DNA from: Cerioporus squamosus
Taxonomy: Eukaryota; Basidiomycota; Agaricomycetes; Polyporales; Polyporaceae
DNA length: 49,356 nucleotides
Direction of reading: 5' to 3'
Assembly (NCBI GenBank): GCA_022592435.1
Contig: JABYQS010000235.1
Location: 1 to 49,356, forward strand
Shown: piece by piece, positions 10,380-20,536 of the stretch
Layout: each line of letters opens with the position of its first letter
Numbering within the stretch: position 1 is the first letter of the stretch
Position numbers and translations under genes: made by a program
The notes under the pieces: generated by a model
Told to the model about the DNA's origin: nothing
Databases searched by the model: none
The model's input: the letters and a program-made list of their open reading frames with translations, nothing else

Positions 10380-10913
10380 TCAATTGTATCCCGCAATAAA
10401 GCGGGCGATCTCGTAGACGCGGTCGCGCGAGACGTTTGTGTGCGCTGCCCAGCGCGCGATGTCGGAGAGCCGTGGGTCCGATACGACCCACATCTCACGC
10501 TCGATCATCTCTGACACACCCGCAAGCGTTAGCATCAGGTGCACTCCTGCAACGCAGTTTGGGTGTGGACGATGCGGGGGCTTACTTACCAAAGAGCTGC
10601 GCGTCGTCGAGTTGGGCGCGCTTGCGCGAGATACCCCGGCTTCTCTCTGTAGTCGAGCACCACGTCAAGTGGCGCTTCTTCGTGTACCAGTGCACACCCG
10701 GGACCGACAAGTGGATGTGTTCGTAAACCGCGAGCTTCAGCGCCAGGCTGGGTACCTGTGGGCCCTGATACAAGGCTGCATCGCGGGAGGAGCGGTATAA
10801 GGTGGCTGTGCGGCATACAACAAGCATGTCCAAAAGCGGGAATCTTGCCTACCGTTTCGGATGGTTCTGCCCTCAAGGGGCATAACCTTGCGGTAGGGGG
10901 ACTTCCGTGCCAT
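10380..10913 (-). CDS. Small unknown protein F (left copy)
   Basis: Three exons on the minus strand (10913-10853, 10805-10590, 10510-10380) give 136 codons (135 aa) in frame. The protein starts MARKSPYRKVMPLEG. It contains a Tyr/His-rich middle (HWYTKKRHLTWCSTTERS) and ends with an amphipathic region, DPRLSDIARWAAHTNVSRD then RVYEIARFIAGYN. I do not recognise the family; no signal peptide or membrane segment is evident. An upstream in-frame ATG at 10994 would add 27 residues, but in the duplicate at 33934 that extension is broken by a one-base deletion, so the inner ATG is preferred. The donor GTAAGTAAG carries an in-frame stop when unspliced. Exons are kept far better than the intron in the duplicate, which argues that this is a real coding gene. 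Confidence 0.62.
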
Positions 10914-10994
10914 GAGAATGAGGGGAACAGTGGGCGGCAATATGCAGCAAGGATGAGGGTGATGAGGAGGACGAGCGTCCTGAGGTGCTGCCAT

Positions 10995-11736
10995 TTTATC
11001 CAAATCCAGGGCGTCTTCTAGAGCGTCTTTTAGATTGTTATCACTTATCCAGGGCAATTGGTACCCCCTTATTGGCTCTGAGAATATCTTTATCATTGCA
11101 AGCGAGATAACCTTGTGTAATGGCCGATCAAACCATATTTCTGGCGGTGATTCCAGCCGGACAAGTGTGTAATGGCCGATCAAACTGTGTTTGCAAAAGG
11201 GCATTCCAGTACTATAACTGGGACCCATGGGAAGCTACAATACATGGAAGCATCAAATAATTCAGGGACTGCCAAGTTATCACATTCTGTGATACTCCAG
11301 AATTTTCGAAGTTCAGAGCCTGTCAGGAATTTTCAAAGAAGACGAAGACTGCCTAGGCCCCTGGTACCCCAGTCTTAGACGCTATAAGAGACCAGGTGCT
11401 CCTCAGAGGACCCTGGGCCATCCACTGGTCTGGCAATACCTTTGTTCCATGCTTAGCTTCGGAAAAATCCGATCAAGAACCTGCTGGGATTCCCAATGCA
11501 TTGAGAAGTGAATTTTGTGTTGCATGGCCATGTAGCACAAAGTGCACTTCTGAGGCAGTGGGTGATGCCGCTTTCAATGCATGCAGATAGCCAGCAGTCA
11601 AAGTACAGAGCAAGAGGCAGGCAGTCCAGACTGTCCAGTCCACAGTTGCAATCTCGTGGGCAACTGTGGGTGTGAACTAAGGCTTAAGGCCGTGAGTCCG
11701 GCATTGACTTATGTAGCACTGCCGCCAAGGGCTTAT
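10995..11736. repeat. Non-coding repeat-like part of the left arm
   Basis: This is AT-richer DNA without a supported gene. It contains two copies of TGTGTAATGGCCGATCAAAC about 53 bp apart and ends near GGGCTTAT, where homology with the right arm stops. Open frames (11172-11378, 11396-11590) have recognisable counterparts in the other arm only because the DNA is duplicated. The copies show frame-changing differences, so I do not call them genes. It may be an old non-autonomous element. Confidence 0.5.
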
Positions 11737-11891
11737 CGAGCAACTCAAACATCCATTGATCAATTACAGAACACTTATAGATCATCAGTATATTATTGCC
11801 ACCACTAACTTGCACTACCGAACAATACATCACACTCAAGCTTGTCAAGACATACTTAACCGTCAAAGGGATAAGAGCCTCTACGTGTGCA

Positions 11892-11908
11892 TTAGGGTTA
11901 GGGTTAGG
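11892..11908 (+). repeat. Short interstitial telomere-like repeat (TTAGGG)
   Basis: The 17 bases TTAGGGTTAGGGTTAGG are two and five-sixths units of the usual fungal telomere repeat. They lie about 155 bp past the end of the duplicated arm. A shorter inverted tract (CCCTAACCCTA, about 13349-13359) lies 1.45 kb further on. Confidence 0.7.
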
Positions 11909-12128
11909 AGGGCTTGGCGACAAAAAATAACGGCCTGCCCAGCCCGAGGGCCGAAGCAGGACAGGGAAATATTGAGACGGTGCACGAGCCGAAGCCCGTA
12001 CAAACCGCAGGGTCCCCCTGCGGACAGGGTCGCCGTGCTATGAGAGGACCCCACGGCCCACGAGCCCAGTACATGAAGGGGCCCGTGCCATCAAGGTAAG
12101 TATGAGTTGTTCAAACAGCGGGGTGAGG

Positions 12129-12138
12129 TTTATATATG
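12129..12138 (+). promoter_or_regulatory. TATA-like element before a decayed gene
   Basis: TTTATATATG lies about 38 bp upstream of the ATG at 12167 that begins a protein-like frame. Spacing fits a core promoter. It gives weak support to a gene starting here. Confidence 0.4.
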
Positions 12139-12166
12139 CGGCCGGGGTGCGCACGGACCAGGGCAC

Positions 12167-13520
12167 ATGTTTGGCGCTCTGACTCAGCTCGCGTCGCGAG
12201 TTATGCAATCCGCCGGGTTCAAAGCGTACTATACTGTTCGCGTGTAAATAGCAGCTTTCAAGGAGATTTATAGTGAATGATCGGACCAGTCAACAGCAAC
12301 GAAGACGTATCTGCAGCGAACTACATATCAATGCATGTAAGTAAGTTCTGGACTCAAGGGAGCGCGCGGGCGCCAAAGTGATATCATGCTGCCTTCCAAC
12401 TACTGTCATGTCTGCTTTCACTACTATGGAGGTGCAGCCGGCAACTTCACGGCCCTACTCAAGTGCAACTGGCCGACTGCCCAGCGCGAACCACTCCGAA
12501 GGTGTAAATCAAGCCTCTGCTAGAGGGGCGACGGGGAGTCTGTACCCGAAGCTCGCGCTTGAGGATCTCAAGCCCGGACACCGACGTAGTCAACATTGTC
12601 TGGGTGGCCGCGCGAGCCTATGACATGTCGAGATGTATCTCCCCCCTGCCCCACGAATAATCTTTGCTTGCCTCCCATCACTTAGAGACGCGTCGAGCCA
12701 GCAGTAGTGCTACAATCCGACGCGTTGAGAGATGCATCGGTGCTCTGTCAAGCACACAAAGGAGCTCAGCGATCCTCCAGGACCCTTGCAGCTCGGCGGT
12801 ATGGCTGATGGAGTACTCGAGGTAAGTGATGAATGTCTCATTTCGTGAATGTCTTTACCAACTCCACAGTCGCCGTCTGGCCGTCCGAGTATGCACACAT
12901 GCGGGCGACCTTCAAGACTCACGGAACGCCTCTTCCTCGCGGCCCTCCGGTGACGAACATGATCCACGGGCGAAACAGTGTCCTTGTCGGCAGTCAGTGG
13001 TCCTTCGATCTCCTTCTCCAGTAAAGTGTTGTCACATTGACGAAGGTTACCAGCAGTACCAGCCGCGAACGGGCGCACATCTCGATTGTAACTGGGTCCT
13101 CATCGGGCTTCATAGTCGGGGCGAGATTGAGGGCCGACGAAGACTTCTAGAGGGAGATGACTTGTGAATCCACAAGATATAGGTACTTTTGGTACGTCTT
13201 GCGTTGTCTAATATCATCGATTTCCCCAACCCTACGTCCTACGCCTCTACGCAAACATCTGTCGCTGCATGGCTTGTGAGTCTCCTTGTTACGACGTGTC
13301 CTGCATGCCGGTCCCCAGCTCGCTGCGCGAATGTATGCAAGACGCTTACCCTAACCCTATTCCCGGGTTTGCAGTAGCCGAACATAGGCCCCGAGGACAA
13401 TTACATGCAGCTCTCCTTGTCTCTGTCGCTGCACGATACATGACTAGTGACAAGGTATGAGTACTCATGCTGTGCGCTGTCATTTGCATTGATTGAATCA
13501 CGCAGCCTTCTAAGACACGA
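12167..13520 (+). pseudogene. Probable decayed multi-exon gene, unrecognised
   Basis: Several short protein-like segments lie in order on the plus strand. MFGALTQLASRVMQSAGF starts at 12167. MIGPVNSNEDVSAANYISMH at 12277-12336 ends exactly at a perfect GTAAGTAAG donor. NYCHVCFHYYGGAAGNFTAL is near 12395-12455, and DVVNIVWVAARAYDMSR is near 12585. AVWPSEYAHMRATFKTHG follows an acceptor near 12870, after a GTAAGT donor at 12821, and PNIGPEDNYMQLSLSLSLHD is near 13380-13440. I could not join them into one open frame with normal introns, and several end in stops. This fits a gene broken by small lesions. I cannot name the family. A real gene with very short exons is the alternative. Confidence 0.35.
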
Positions 13521-13573
13521 CCGCGGACTCCGTAGACCTCATCCTCGTTCTACTACTATCCCACGCTGCACCA

Positions 13574-15611
13574 ATGTCCCTCAATCTGTACAACATAGTC
13601 TGCAACCAGGAGATTGTCTCCAACATAGCATCCTACGCATACTGGGGCCGGAACGTCCCAGACACGCCACTGGACCTTCGGAACGTCCTCGCGCTCGGGC
13701 TCTCCTGCAAGGCGTTCATCGGCCCGTGCCTAGACCAACTGTGGCGGCGGCAGCTCAACCTCTTCAATCTCTTCAAGACGTTGCCAGAAGACGCTTGGGA
13801 GGTCTACGACGGTCGCTACGTTGGCCCGAACGGAGAGATACAGAAGTGCATCGTGCGTTTGCCACAATTCATCTCTCCTTCATGGTAGACTGACCGGCTT
13901 CCCACTGAACACGTTCATGGCGCTCTGTGTAGTCCGCCTCCCGCGTGAACTACTGCCAAACATCCGTCGCATTCGGTGGACGACGCACGAATACTTGGAG
14001 GACACGCATATCCATGTCTACATCTTCCAGAACCTGCCTCTCGTCAGTCTGTACATGGACTACAGCGACCTCAAGATGAAGATAGCGCCTCCGGATCCCG
14101 AGCCAGAACCTGAGCCCGAGGAAGAAGAGGGTAGTGATGATGAAGAGGATGGCGAGGGAGAGGACGGCGAGGGCGAGCAGGAAGAAGGCGAAGCTACACC
14201 ACAACCCGACCCAGCGCCGCTCCCTGCCGCGCCGCCACCGCCTCCACCAGGCCCTCCCCCGCTTCCGTCGCCGCCTCCTCCACCTCCGTCCTTCGAGGAA
14301 GACACGTACCTCAAGTACACGCTGAAGGCGCTTCTCGAGGAATGTCCGAACTTCCGGGACGTCGAGATCGTCGCGCCGCAGTTTCAGGGCTACCAGTGGG
14401 CAATCAAGGACTTCATCCGCGAGGTGAAGGACAAGAAGCTGCGCACCTTCGCGATTAACCTACAGAGCTGGGAGGATGACGACCTCGTTTGTCTCGCAGG
14501 GATCACGACCCTCCGCAAGACGCGCATCTTCCTGCGCGACACGGACTGCGCGTGGCTCCCCGAGGCGATGGAGACTGGGATCCCGTTCGTGAATGTGGTG
14601 GACTTAACCGTAGATGCGCCGAGCTTCGAGTTCTTCACCGCCTTCTTCCTGCAATTCGACGGGAGCAGGCTCGAGAAGCTCGCGCTGAACGCGATCGACC
14701 GCCCGTCCGCCGAGGTACTGCACACCTGCCTGTCGACCGTTGCGGCTTCGTGTTCCGTCGCGAACCTGCGCGCAGTCTCGCTCTCGGACAACGCGCCTCC
14801 ACCCAGAGCGGGCGCCGAGTCCGACGATTCGCCAGGCCCAGCGAGCGCAGAGACGCTCGCCCCGCTCACGATATTCGTCCGGCTCCGCGTGTTCGCACTC
14901 GACCTCTCCGGGGCCTACGCGCTCGACAACGCGGGGCTCGCTACGCTCGTCTCCGCCTGGCCCGCGCTCGAACGGCTCACGCTCGGGGTCAAGCACGGTT
15001 GGGGCACACGCTCCGTCCTGACGTTTGCGGGCCTCGCGAAGGTCGTGGAGCTGTGTCCGCGGCTTGAGCAAGTGGCTCTCTCGATCGATGCGACGGTCGA
15101 CGACCTCGGTACCGGTGCCAGTGCGAAGGCAACGAACGCGATCGTCGGCACAGTGAATCTGCTGGACTCGTACGTCGTGGAAAACCCGGACGTCGGTGTG
15201 GCGATTGCGAAGAACTTGTCGGCGCTATTCACGGACCTGCTGTATGTGCGGGCGTGGACGAAGCCTGAGCCCGAACCGGAGCCCGAAGGCGTAGAGATGA
15301 ACGTCGAAGCCGGGACTGGAGTTGCTGGCCAGCCCGTACCCCCGGGTGCGGGTGGCGAAGCGAACCCCCAGGCGATCCCGGATGGGGACGTGCAGATGGA
15401 CGACGAGACGGCGGGACAGGGCCAACAACCTCAACATGCTGAGGGTGGTGCCGGTGCAGAAGGTGGAGAACAAGCCCAGCCTGAGCCGGAGGAGGAGCCT
15501 GTTTGTATTGTCGAGTGGTTGGCCAGTCGGGAGTTCTGGCAGACGGTGGAGAAGCAGGTCGCGACGTTCGCGCTGTTGAGGGATATTGGGATCCCGATGG
15601 ACTTGTCGTGA
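13574..15611 (+). CDS. F-box/LRR-like protein with internal frame break
   Basis: The N-terminal frame (13574-13855 or slightly beyond) encodes an F-box-like start (MSLNLYNIVCNQEIVSNI, CKAFIGPCLDQLWRRQL, PEDAWEVYDGRYVG). The C-terminal frame (from about 13866 to 15611) encodes a leucine-rich-repeat-like region: RELLPNIRRIRW, LVSLYMDYSDL, then repeated Leu patterns to the end. The frames differ by one. No good intron fixes this: GTGCAT...GGTAG gives a 43 nt intron that would delete conserved-looking sequence (IVRLPQFISPSW), while other sites leave the wrong phase. A small deletion or frameshift near 13885 is at least as likely. An inserted low-complexity block (acidic PEPEPEPEEEE run, then polyproline) sits inside the LRR part. 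It probably acts as a substrate adaptor of an SCF ubiquitin ligase; substrate unknown. Confidence 0.7.
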
Positions 15612-15862
15612 AGTGCCAGGCGTCGGGATGTTCTCGCTGGCTGTTCGCATTGTTCTCTCAGTATCTCTCAGTTGTCTCAACGTCTTTCCGTAGAGTCAGT
15701 CGTACTGCTGTTCTGTCTGCTCAACCTGCGATACGTTGTCGGTGTCCGAGAAAGGCAATCCAAGCGCCGATAATGACGACATCGTAAGTAGGAGTCGTCG
15801 CCGGTGCTTGCTCCCGTCTTCCCAAACAACTACGACTACTACATCAATCATCGTGAGCGATT

Positions 15863-16244
15863 ATGGCACAAGTACGTCTCTCACCCGCAACTAGTACTAG
15901 TACTCTACGAACTACACACATGTTCAACTTGCTGAGCACACGCCGCAGAAGAGCGCAGAGCCCCCATGCCAGGCAGAAGGTCTGCGTAGCCATCCCCTCC
16001 AATACCTCGGCGGGACATGCTGACCGTCTGCATGGGGCCTCTCCACACAGCCTGCACCTTGCAGACATGTCTCAACAAGAACACATACAACCCGGAGAAG
16101 TGCGACGAGCACATGCGCAAGCTCTACCGGTGCTGCTGGCAGATGTACCAGCAGACGGACGGCAAGGGCGAGTCGACGGCGTGCCCGATGCAGAACGTCG
16201 TGCGGAGGTGGCTCAAGAATCATGGGGAGGATGTCTCATCATAG
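15863..16244 (+). CDS. CMC4: CMC4-like twin Cx9C protein of the mitochondrial intermembrane space
   Basis: Three exons (15863-15871, 15949-15979, 16051-16244) sum to 78 codons (77 aa). The first exon codes only MAQ. The protein has CQAEACTLQTC, then CDEHMRKLYRCC and a later Cys in ACPMQN, the cysteine pattern of Cmc4 (human CMC4/p8-MTCP1), and the length is right for that family. Such proteins are imported by the MIA40 disulfide relay and fold as a helical hairpin held by disulfides. The exon 1 choice rests on phase: AAG AGC GCA GAG follows the acceptor directly. Identification is by cysteine spacing and overall resemblance. Confidence 0.85.
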
Positions 16245-16549
16245 TGGCACCAGTCTAGGCGGCCGATGTTATCTATGTACGCCGGGACTAGTACTGCTCA
16301 CTGCGACTCACGCGTCTTGTCAATTGCCAGTGACACTCACTCGCGCACGCGCAGGACCAGGGGTGGGACACGACACCGATGACATTTCGAGTAAGCGACT
16401 AACGAGAAACCGACACGCCAGTCAGGTGGCGGCGGACGCGCGACGACAGGCTGTTGAGAACCTGCGCGACTCTATCTAAGACCACAAGGAACCGAGTCTG
16501 AGAGCTCCCGAACACCCCTTCTTCTTCCTCAAGCACCTCAAGACAACGT
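16245..16549. other. Convergent 3' flanks of CMC4 and INO1
   Basis: No gene is visible. CMC4 reads in from the left and INO1 from the right, so this is terminator/3'-UTR sequence. Confidence 0.6.
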
Positions 16550-18343
16550 CTACCAAATGCGCGTCTCGAGGAGCAAGTCGGAGCTGCCCTCGAGGCCGAT
16601 GCAGGCCTTGAGGAACGCCTCGAGCGCGTTGCGCTGGCGGTTGAGCGAGTTGACGACGTCCGTGCCGGGCTTGACGAGCGGCGCCTTGAGCATGTACGAG
16701 AGCAAGGAGAGGATCGGGTAGAGCGGCTTGAACTCCTTGTCCGCCGACGCGTCGCGGTACTTGACGCGCGTCAGGAGCTCCGTGAGGATCGTCAGGTCGA
16801 GGATGAGCGGCGTCGCGAGCAGCGAGTCCTGCACGGCGCAACAACATGATGTCAGTCAGCTATCGATGCAAACGGAGAGAAAAAGGAAGAACGCACCTCG
16901 CACTCGTTGAAGATGTTGATCGTCGAGCGACCGCCGCAGAAGATCTCCGAGTAGTACTCGTCGATCGCGCGCTTCGAGTCGCCGACGGCGGGCACGTACT
17001 TGATGACGACGATGTGGTCCGGGTGCTCGCCCTTGGCGTCCTTGGAGCCCGCGGGGGCGCCGGGCTGGGCCGGCTTGAAGAGAAGGGCGTTCGCGTTGAC
17101 CATGTCGTCGACGACGGAGCTCTTCGAGATCTCCTTCGACTTGAACTGCGGCTCCGCGGACAGGTTGTGCCCGTCGTTGTTCCCGAGGTGGTTGTACGAC
17201 GCGATCGAGAGCGGCTTGATGCCCGCGTTGACGAGGAACTCGGCGAACACGGACTTGAGCTTCGTCTGCCCCGACTTGAGGTCGTCGCCGCCGATGAACG
17301 ACTGCAGGCGCTCCGCGAGCTCGATGACTCCGGGCACGAACGTGTTCTGCGGCGCGCCATTGACGAACGGCTCGCCCTCGAGGATCGCGGCGACGGCGAA
17401 GAGCGTGGAGGGCGACACCTCGGAGTGCGACGCCTTGATGGCCGCGAGCAGGTTGTCCGCGGTGTCGTTCACGCCGGGGATGATGTCGCTGTAGCGCTCC
17501 GTGTTCGCGGTCCAGAAGATAACGGCGCGGTCAAGACCGTGCTGCTCCTTGAAGCGGCGGATGTCCGCGCGGATGTGCTCGAGGTGCGCCTGCTTGTCCG
17601 TGCCGGGGATGACATTGTCCGCCCGCGCCTCCTGGTTCGCGGCGATGAAGTCGGGGTAGTAGATCGAGGGGAGCGGGGAGCCAAGCTCAGCCATGTACGG
17701 CATCACCTGGCGCTGGAGGTCCCAGTCGAGGACCTGCGCACGCTTCATGGCCTCGTCCATGCGGGCGCCCGAGATGTCCCAGCCACCGAGGACGAGGTCG
17801 TTGGGGTGCACCATGGGGAGGACGTCCGAGACGGGCACGTAGACATCCTTGCCGGTCGCGGGGTCCACACCGATGCTGACGGTGGACGCACGGAGGAGCG
17901 AGCCGATGTAGTTCGGCTGCTGGACGCCCGACTTGGTGCGCCAGATGATGTTGTGGCGGTTGGCCAGGATCGTCGCGGACAGCGTCGAACCGTTGTTTCC
18001 GCCCCATCCGACCATCATTAGTCTGTGCGCGCGCAAGGGAAGTTAGCAGGAGGACCTCGCGCGACGATCACGTGAGGGCGACTTACCCAGTCTTCGCGAC
18101 CTTGCGCGCCGTCTGGAACTCGAACGGCTTGGCGGTGGGGGTGACGATGTATTGGCCCTCGACGATCGCGACTTCGGCGCCGCGGTTGGTGAACTTGGAG
18201 GTGATGTAGTCATTGGTGTAGGAGGTCTGCTCGGACTGGACGACGATAGGGCTCGTCCGGCGAACAGCAGTGGGGTGGACAGGGAGAACGGACTCCAGCT
18301 GGGAGTTGGGAGTGTTCGCGCCGGTTCCGTTGGTGGAAGACAT
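16550..18343 (-). CDS. INO1: Inositol-3-phosphate synthase
   Basis: This enzyme converts glucose 6-phosphate to 1D-myo-inositol 3-phosphate with bound NAD+, the first step of inositol synthesis. Three exons on the minus strand (18343-18087, 18022-16897, 16828-16550) sum to 554 codons (553 aa), the usual length. The NAD-binding loop [10 protein letters not shown] opens exon 2. Other family blocks are [44 protein letters not shown] and the C-terminal [17 protein letters not shown]. All intron phases agree. A TATA-like element lies about 200 bp upstream on the same strand. A long open frame on the opposite strand is a GC-driven shadow. Confidence 0.98.
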
Positions 18344-18535
18344 GGTGTAGATATGAAGAGTTGTTGACGAGTGCGCGAAGGGGAATTTAGTGGAATATTA
18401 CGCCGTCGCCGCAGGTGTGCTTAGAACCGCGGTGGAGGTTGTGAGAGCTGCAGAGCTGGTTCGAGTACATGCAACAGGGGGTGTAGCAAGTGTCTGGAAG
18501 ACGGGGGATAGGGAGACAAGGGGGAGGATGGAAGG

Positions 18536-18547
18536 TCTTATATACCC
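18536..18547 (-). promoter_or_regulatory. TATA-like element of INO1
   Basis: Read on the minus strand this is GGGTATATAAGA, about 195 bp before the INO1 ATG. That is a long leader, so transcription may start well upstream. Based on sequence and position only. Confidence 0.5.
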
Positions 18548-20536
18548 GGGCCTGGGGGTAGCTCGCAACGTGGGATGAAGATTTACCCGAAAGACGTGCT
18601 AAGCGCGTCGGCAGTCGCACCTCCTCCGCCCGTCTCTGCCCCGGGCCCGTCCATTTCTGGAATCTTTGACCGTGGTTTTGTTCTGCGGCACTCCGTCAAT
18701 CGCGCAACAGACATAGTGAGTACAAGCAAACACATTGAAGTAGTAGCTGAGAGCGTCCAGGAGCAGATATCTCAGGGAGGTTTATCCCGTTAGTTGTCGG
18801 TCCCTAATCGATTAGAGTCCTCCAGTAGATTGCTAGAATTGATAAACAGGACGATCGCAAGGCTCGGAATGATCGTCCCCGCACGAATCGTTCGACACGC
18901 GGCATTTCTCCCCAATTCCTGCGTTGCTAAGACGAGTGGAGGGGGACCCGGGCAGCCCGTATGTCCGCGATGTGTCACAACGGCCGCGTTAGCACGCTCG
19001 GCGGCTTTGAAATCGGTGGCGGAACTGCAAGAACCTCGCCCTCGGAAGTTGTCGTTTACTCTCCAGCACTTCGGCTGTAGGACACAATACGGAGACGTGT
19101 ACGGGCACATCGAGGGTGCCTTCGCCGTCAGCCATCGGGGCACGTCTTGTTTTGCGCCTAGCCGACGCGCCATAGATCTTGGCTTAACCATCCCTGCACC
19201 GGGACTTCCTCGGCATGACTGCGAGATGTGGAAATAACCCGCATTTGCACACGAAATGCAGCAGGCTTTACGTCGCACGGTCGCACCTGGAGATGTCTGC
19301 CCCGACGAGACCCAGGAACGCGTACGGAGGCATCATAACGTGGAGGACGCATTCCACCGGACGACATGTGCACGTAAACGCGAACTTCCTGGGTTCCCCC
19401 AGGGAGCTCTCGCACGCCGCGGAACACGAGTCGAGATGGCACGCGATCAGAAAGTAGTTCGAGGGACACTTCGACTTCCCCAACCAACCAGAAAGAACCC
19501 TAGATTGGCTATGGTGTGGCCGCGAGGACAGCCTCGAGGACAGCCGCACCCGGGTACTTCACATCGAAGATGCACATGGCAGCATTTGAGTGCAGAAGCC
19601 GAGAGATGCGCGTTCTGGGGTTTGTTCTTCGTACTTCATCACAGCTGCTTGAAGATCGTTAGAGACTTTCAGAATTCTCACCAACATATTCGGCTAAGGC
19701 GGATCACGAAAAGAGACGTCGCGAAGCCAGCTCCGACGGAGCGCCCATGGGCGGCATGCTCGCCTGCGTTCGCCAGAGAGCGGACTTGAAGCGGACTCAG
19801 AATATATCTTCACGGATTTCTTGAGGTCTATAACGATCTGAAAGCAGCTGCAAAAGGTTCCAAGCACACGAGTGGTTTCGCGGGAGCTGCACTAATCACG
19901 ACGGCGGCGCATATAATGACCGAAGGTGAAGGCAATTGAGGTTTCAGGCCCATTGTCGTCTGAGTCTGCTGGATGCGAGCTCGAGGGCGTGTTGGACAGC
20001 GTCGGCGGGGATATTGGGGAGAGCGACATGGAGGTTGTGAAGCAAGTGGGCGGACGTCTGAATCGGGCGCCTTCTGCATCGAGCCCATAGATGTCGTCGT
20101 CTGCAACCTCTTCGATCTTCGGGATCAGCAAGACGTTCAGCCAGATACGAGACTGCATATGACGGGAAAGAGGAAGACAATAATAAAACACTGGTATAAA
20201 GTAACACACATAACGCCACTCTGTCTCACCTAGGTATAGGCTAGATCTGACATGCGGCACCGGAAACTAGAGATTGTCGGAAGAAGGATGCAGAGGAGGG
20301 GGTGAGGGCGAGGATGATGAGGAGCGAGGACCATAGCTGTCAGAAAGATAGGATTACTACCGCGCAGCCGGAGTGAGTCGGCGATATGCTACCTGCGTAT
20401 GCGAATGCGTGCGGTGAATATGGTGAGATGTTAGGGTGAGCGAGAGCATGCAAGCATGCGCGTGTGGCATGGCATGGGGACGAGAGATAGCAAAACTGTG
20501 TCAAGGCGGACGACGAGAGTTCGGATAGAAGGGGGA
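18548..20536. other. Gene-poor interval between INO1 and the BEM2-like gene
   Basis: About 2 kb without a recognisable gene. Open frames on both strands (for example 18794-19237 and 19256-19789) overlap each other and have no family resemblance. A short direct repeat (GAGGACAGCC twice) is at about 19525-19545. A low-confidence small gene at 19892-20260 is listed separately. Confidence 0.5.
19892..20260 (-). CDS. Possible small gene, unrecognised
   Basis: An open frame on the minus strand downstream of the BEM2-like gene. From an acceptor-like CATATGCAG near 20152 it reads IPKIEEVADDDIYGLDAEG, then a Ser/Pro/acidic stretch and FTFGHYMRRRRD before the stop. An upstream segment with hydrophobic character (LWSSLLIILALTPSSASFF, about 20250-20330) could be a 5' exon, but no phase-consistent join was found. 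An overlapping frame (AHLLHNLHVALPNIPADA) is equally open. It may instead be 3' flanking sequence of the BEM2-like gene. Confidence 0.22.
   Translation of the reverse strand: MPHVRSSLYLGETEWRYVCYFIPVFYYCLPLSRHMQSRIWLNVLLIPKIEEVADDDIYGLDAEGARFRRPPTCFTTSMSLSPISPPTLSNTPSSSHPADSDDNGPETSIAFTFGHYMRRRRD

Larger units (their letters stand above)
9118..11736 (+). repeat. Left arm of an inverted segmental duplication
   Basis: This segment, from within TIM50 exon 4 to about 11736, recurs in inverted orientation at 32001-35710. After removing the 1.1 kb insertion in the right arm the two arms have nearly the same length (about 2.6 kb). It contains the 3' part of TIM50, the small gene at 10380-10913 and about 740 bp of non-coding repeat-like DNA. 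In the last part TGTGTAATGGCCGATCAAAC occurs twice (about 11113 and 11166). This arm holds the complete TIM50, so it is the likely parental copy. Confidence 0.9.

Noticed and set aside
11086..11190. Duplicate TGTGTAATGGCCGATCAAAC as long terminal repeats
   Set aside because: Only 20 bp and 53 bp apart, with no retroelement coding or primer-binding site between or around them.
11172..11590. Two open frames in the repeat-like part of the left arm, with counterparts near 32050-32583
   Set aside because: Similarity between arms is due to DNA duplication; the copies contain frame-changing differences and no recognisable domain.
16846..18021. Long open frame (391 aa) on the plus strand
   Set aside because: It lies exactly opposite INO1 exon 2, is Arg/Val/Asp-rich in the manner of an antisense GC-rich frame, and INO1 is unambiguous.
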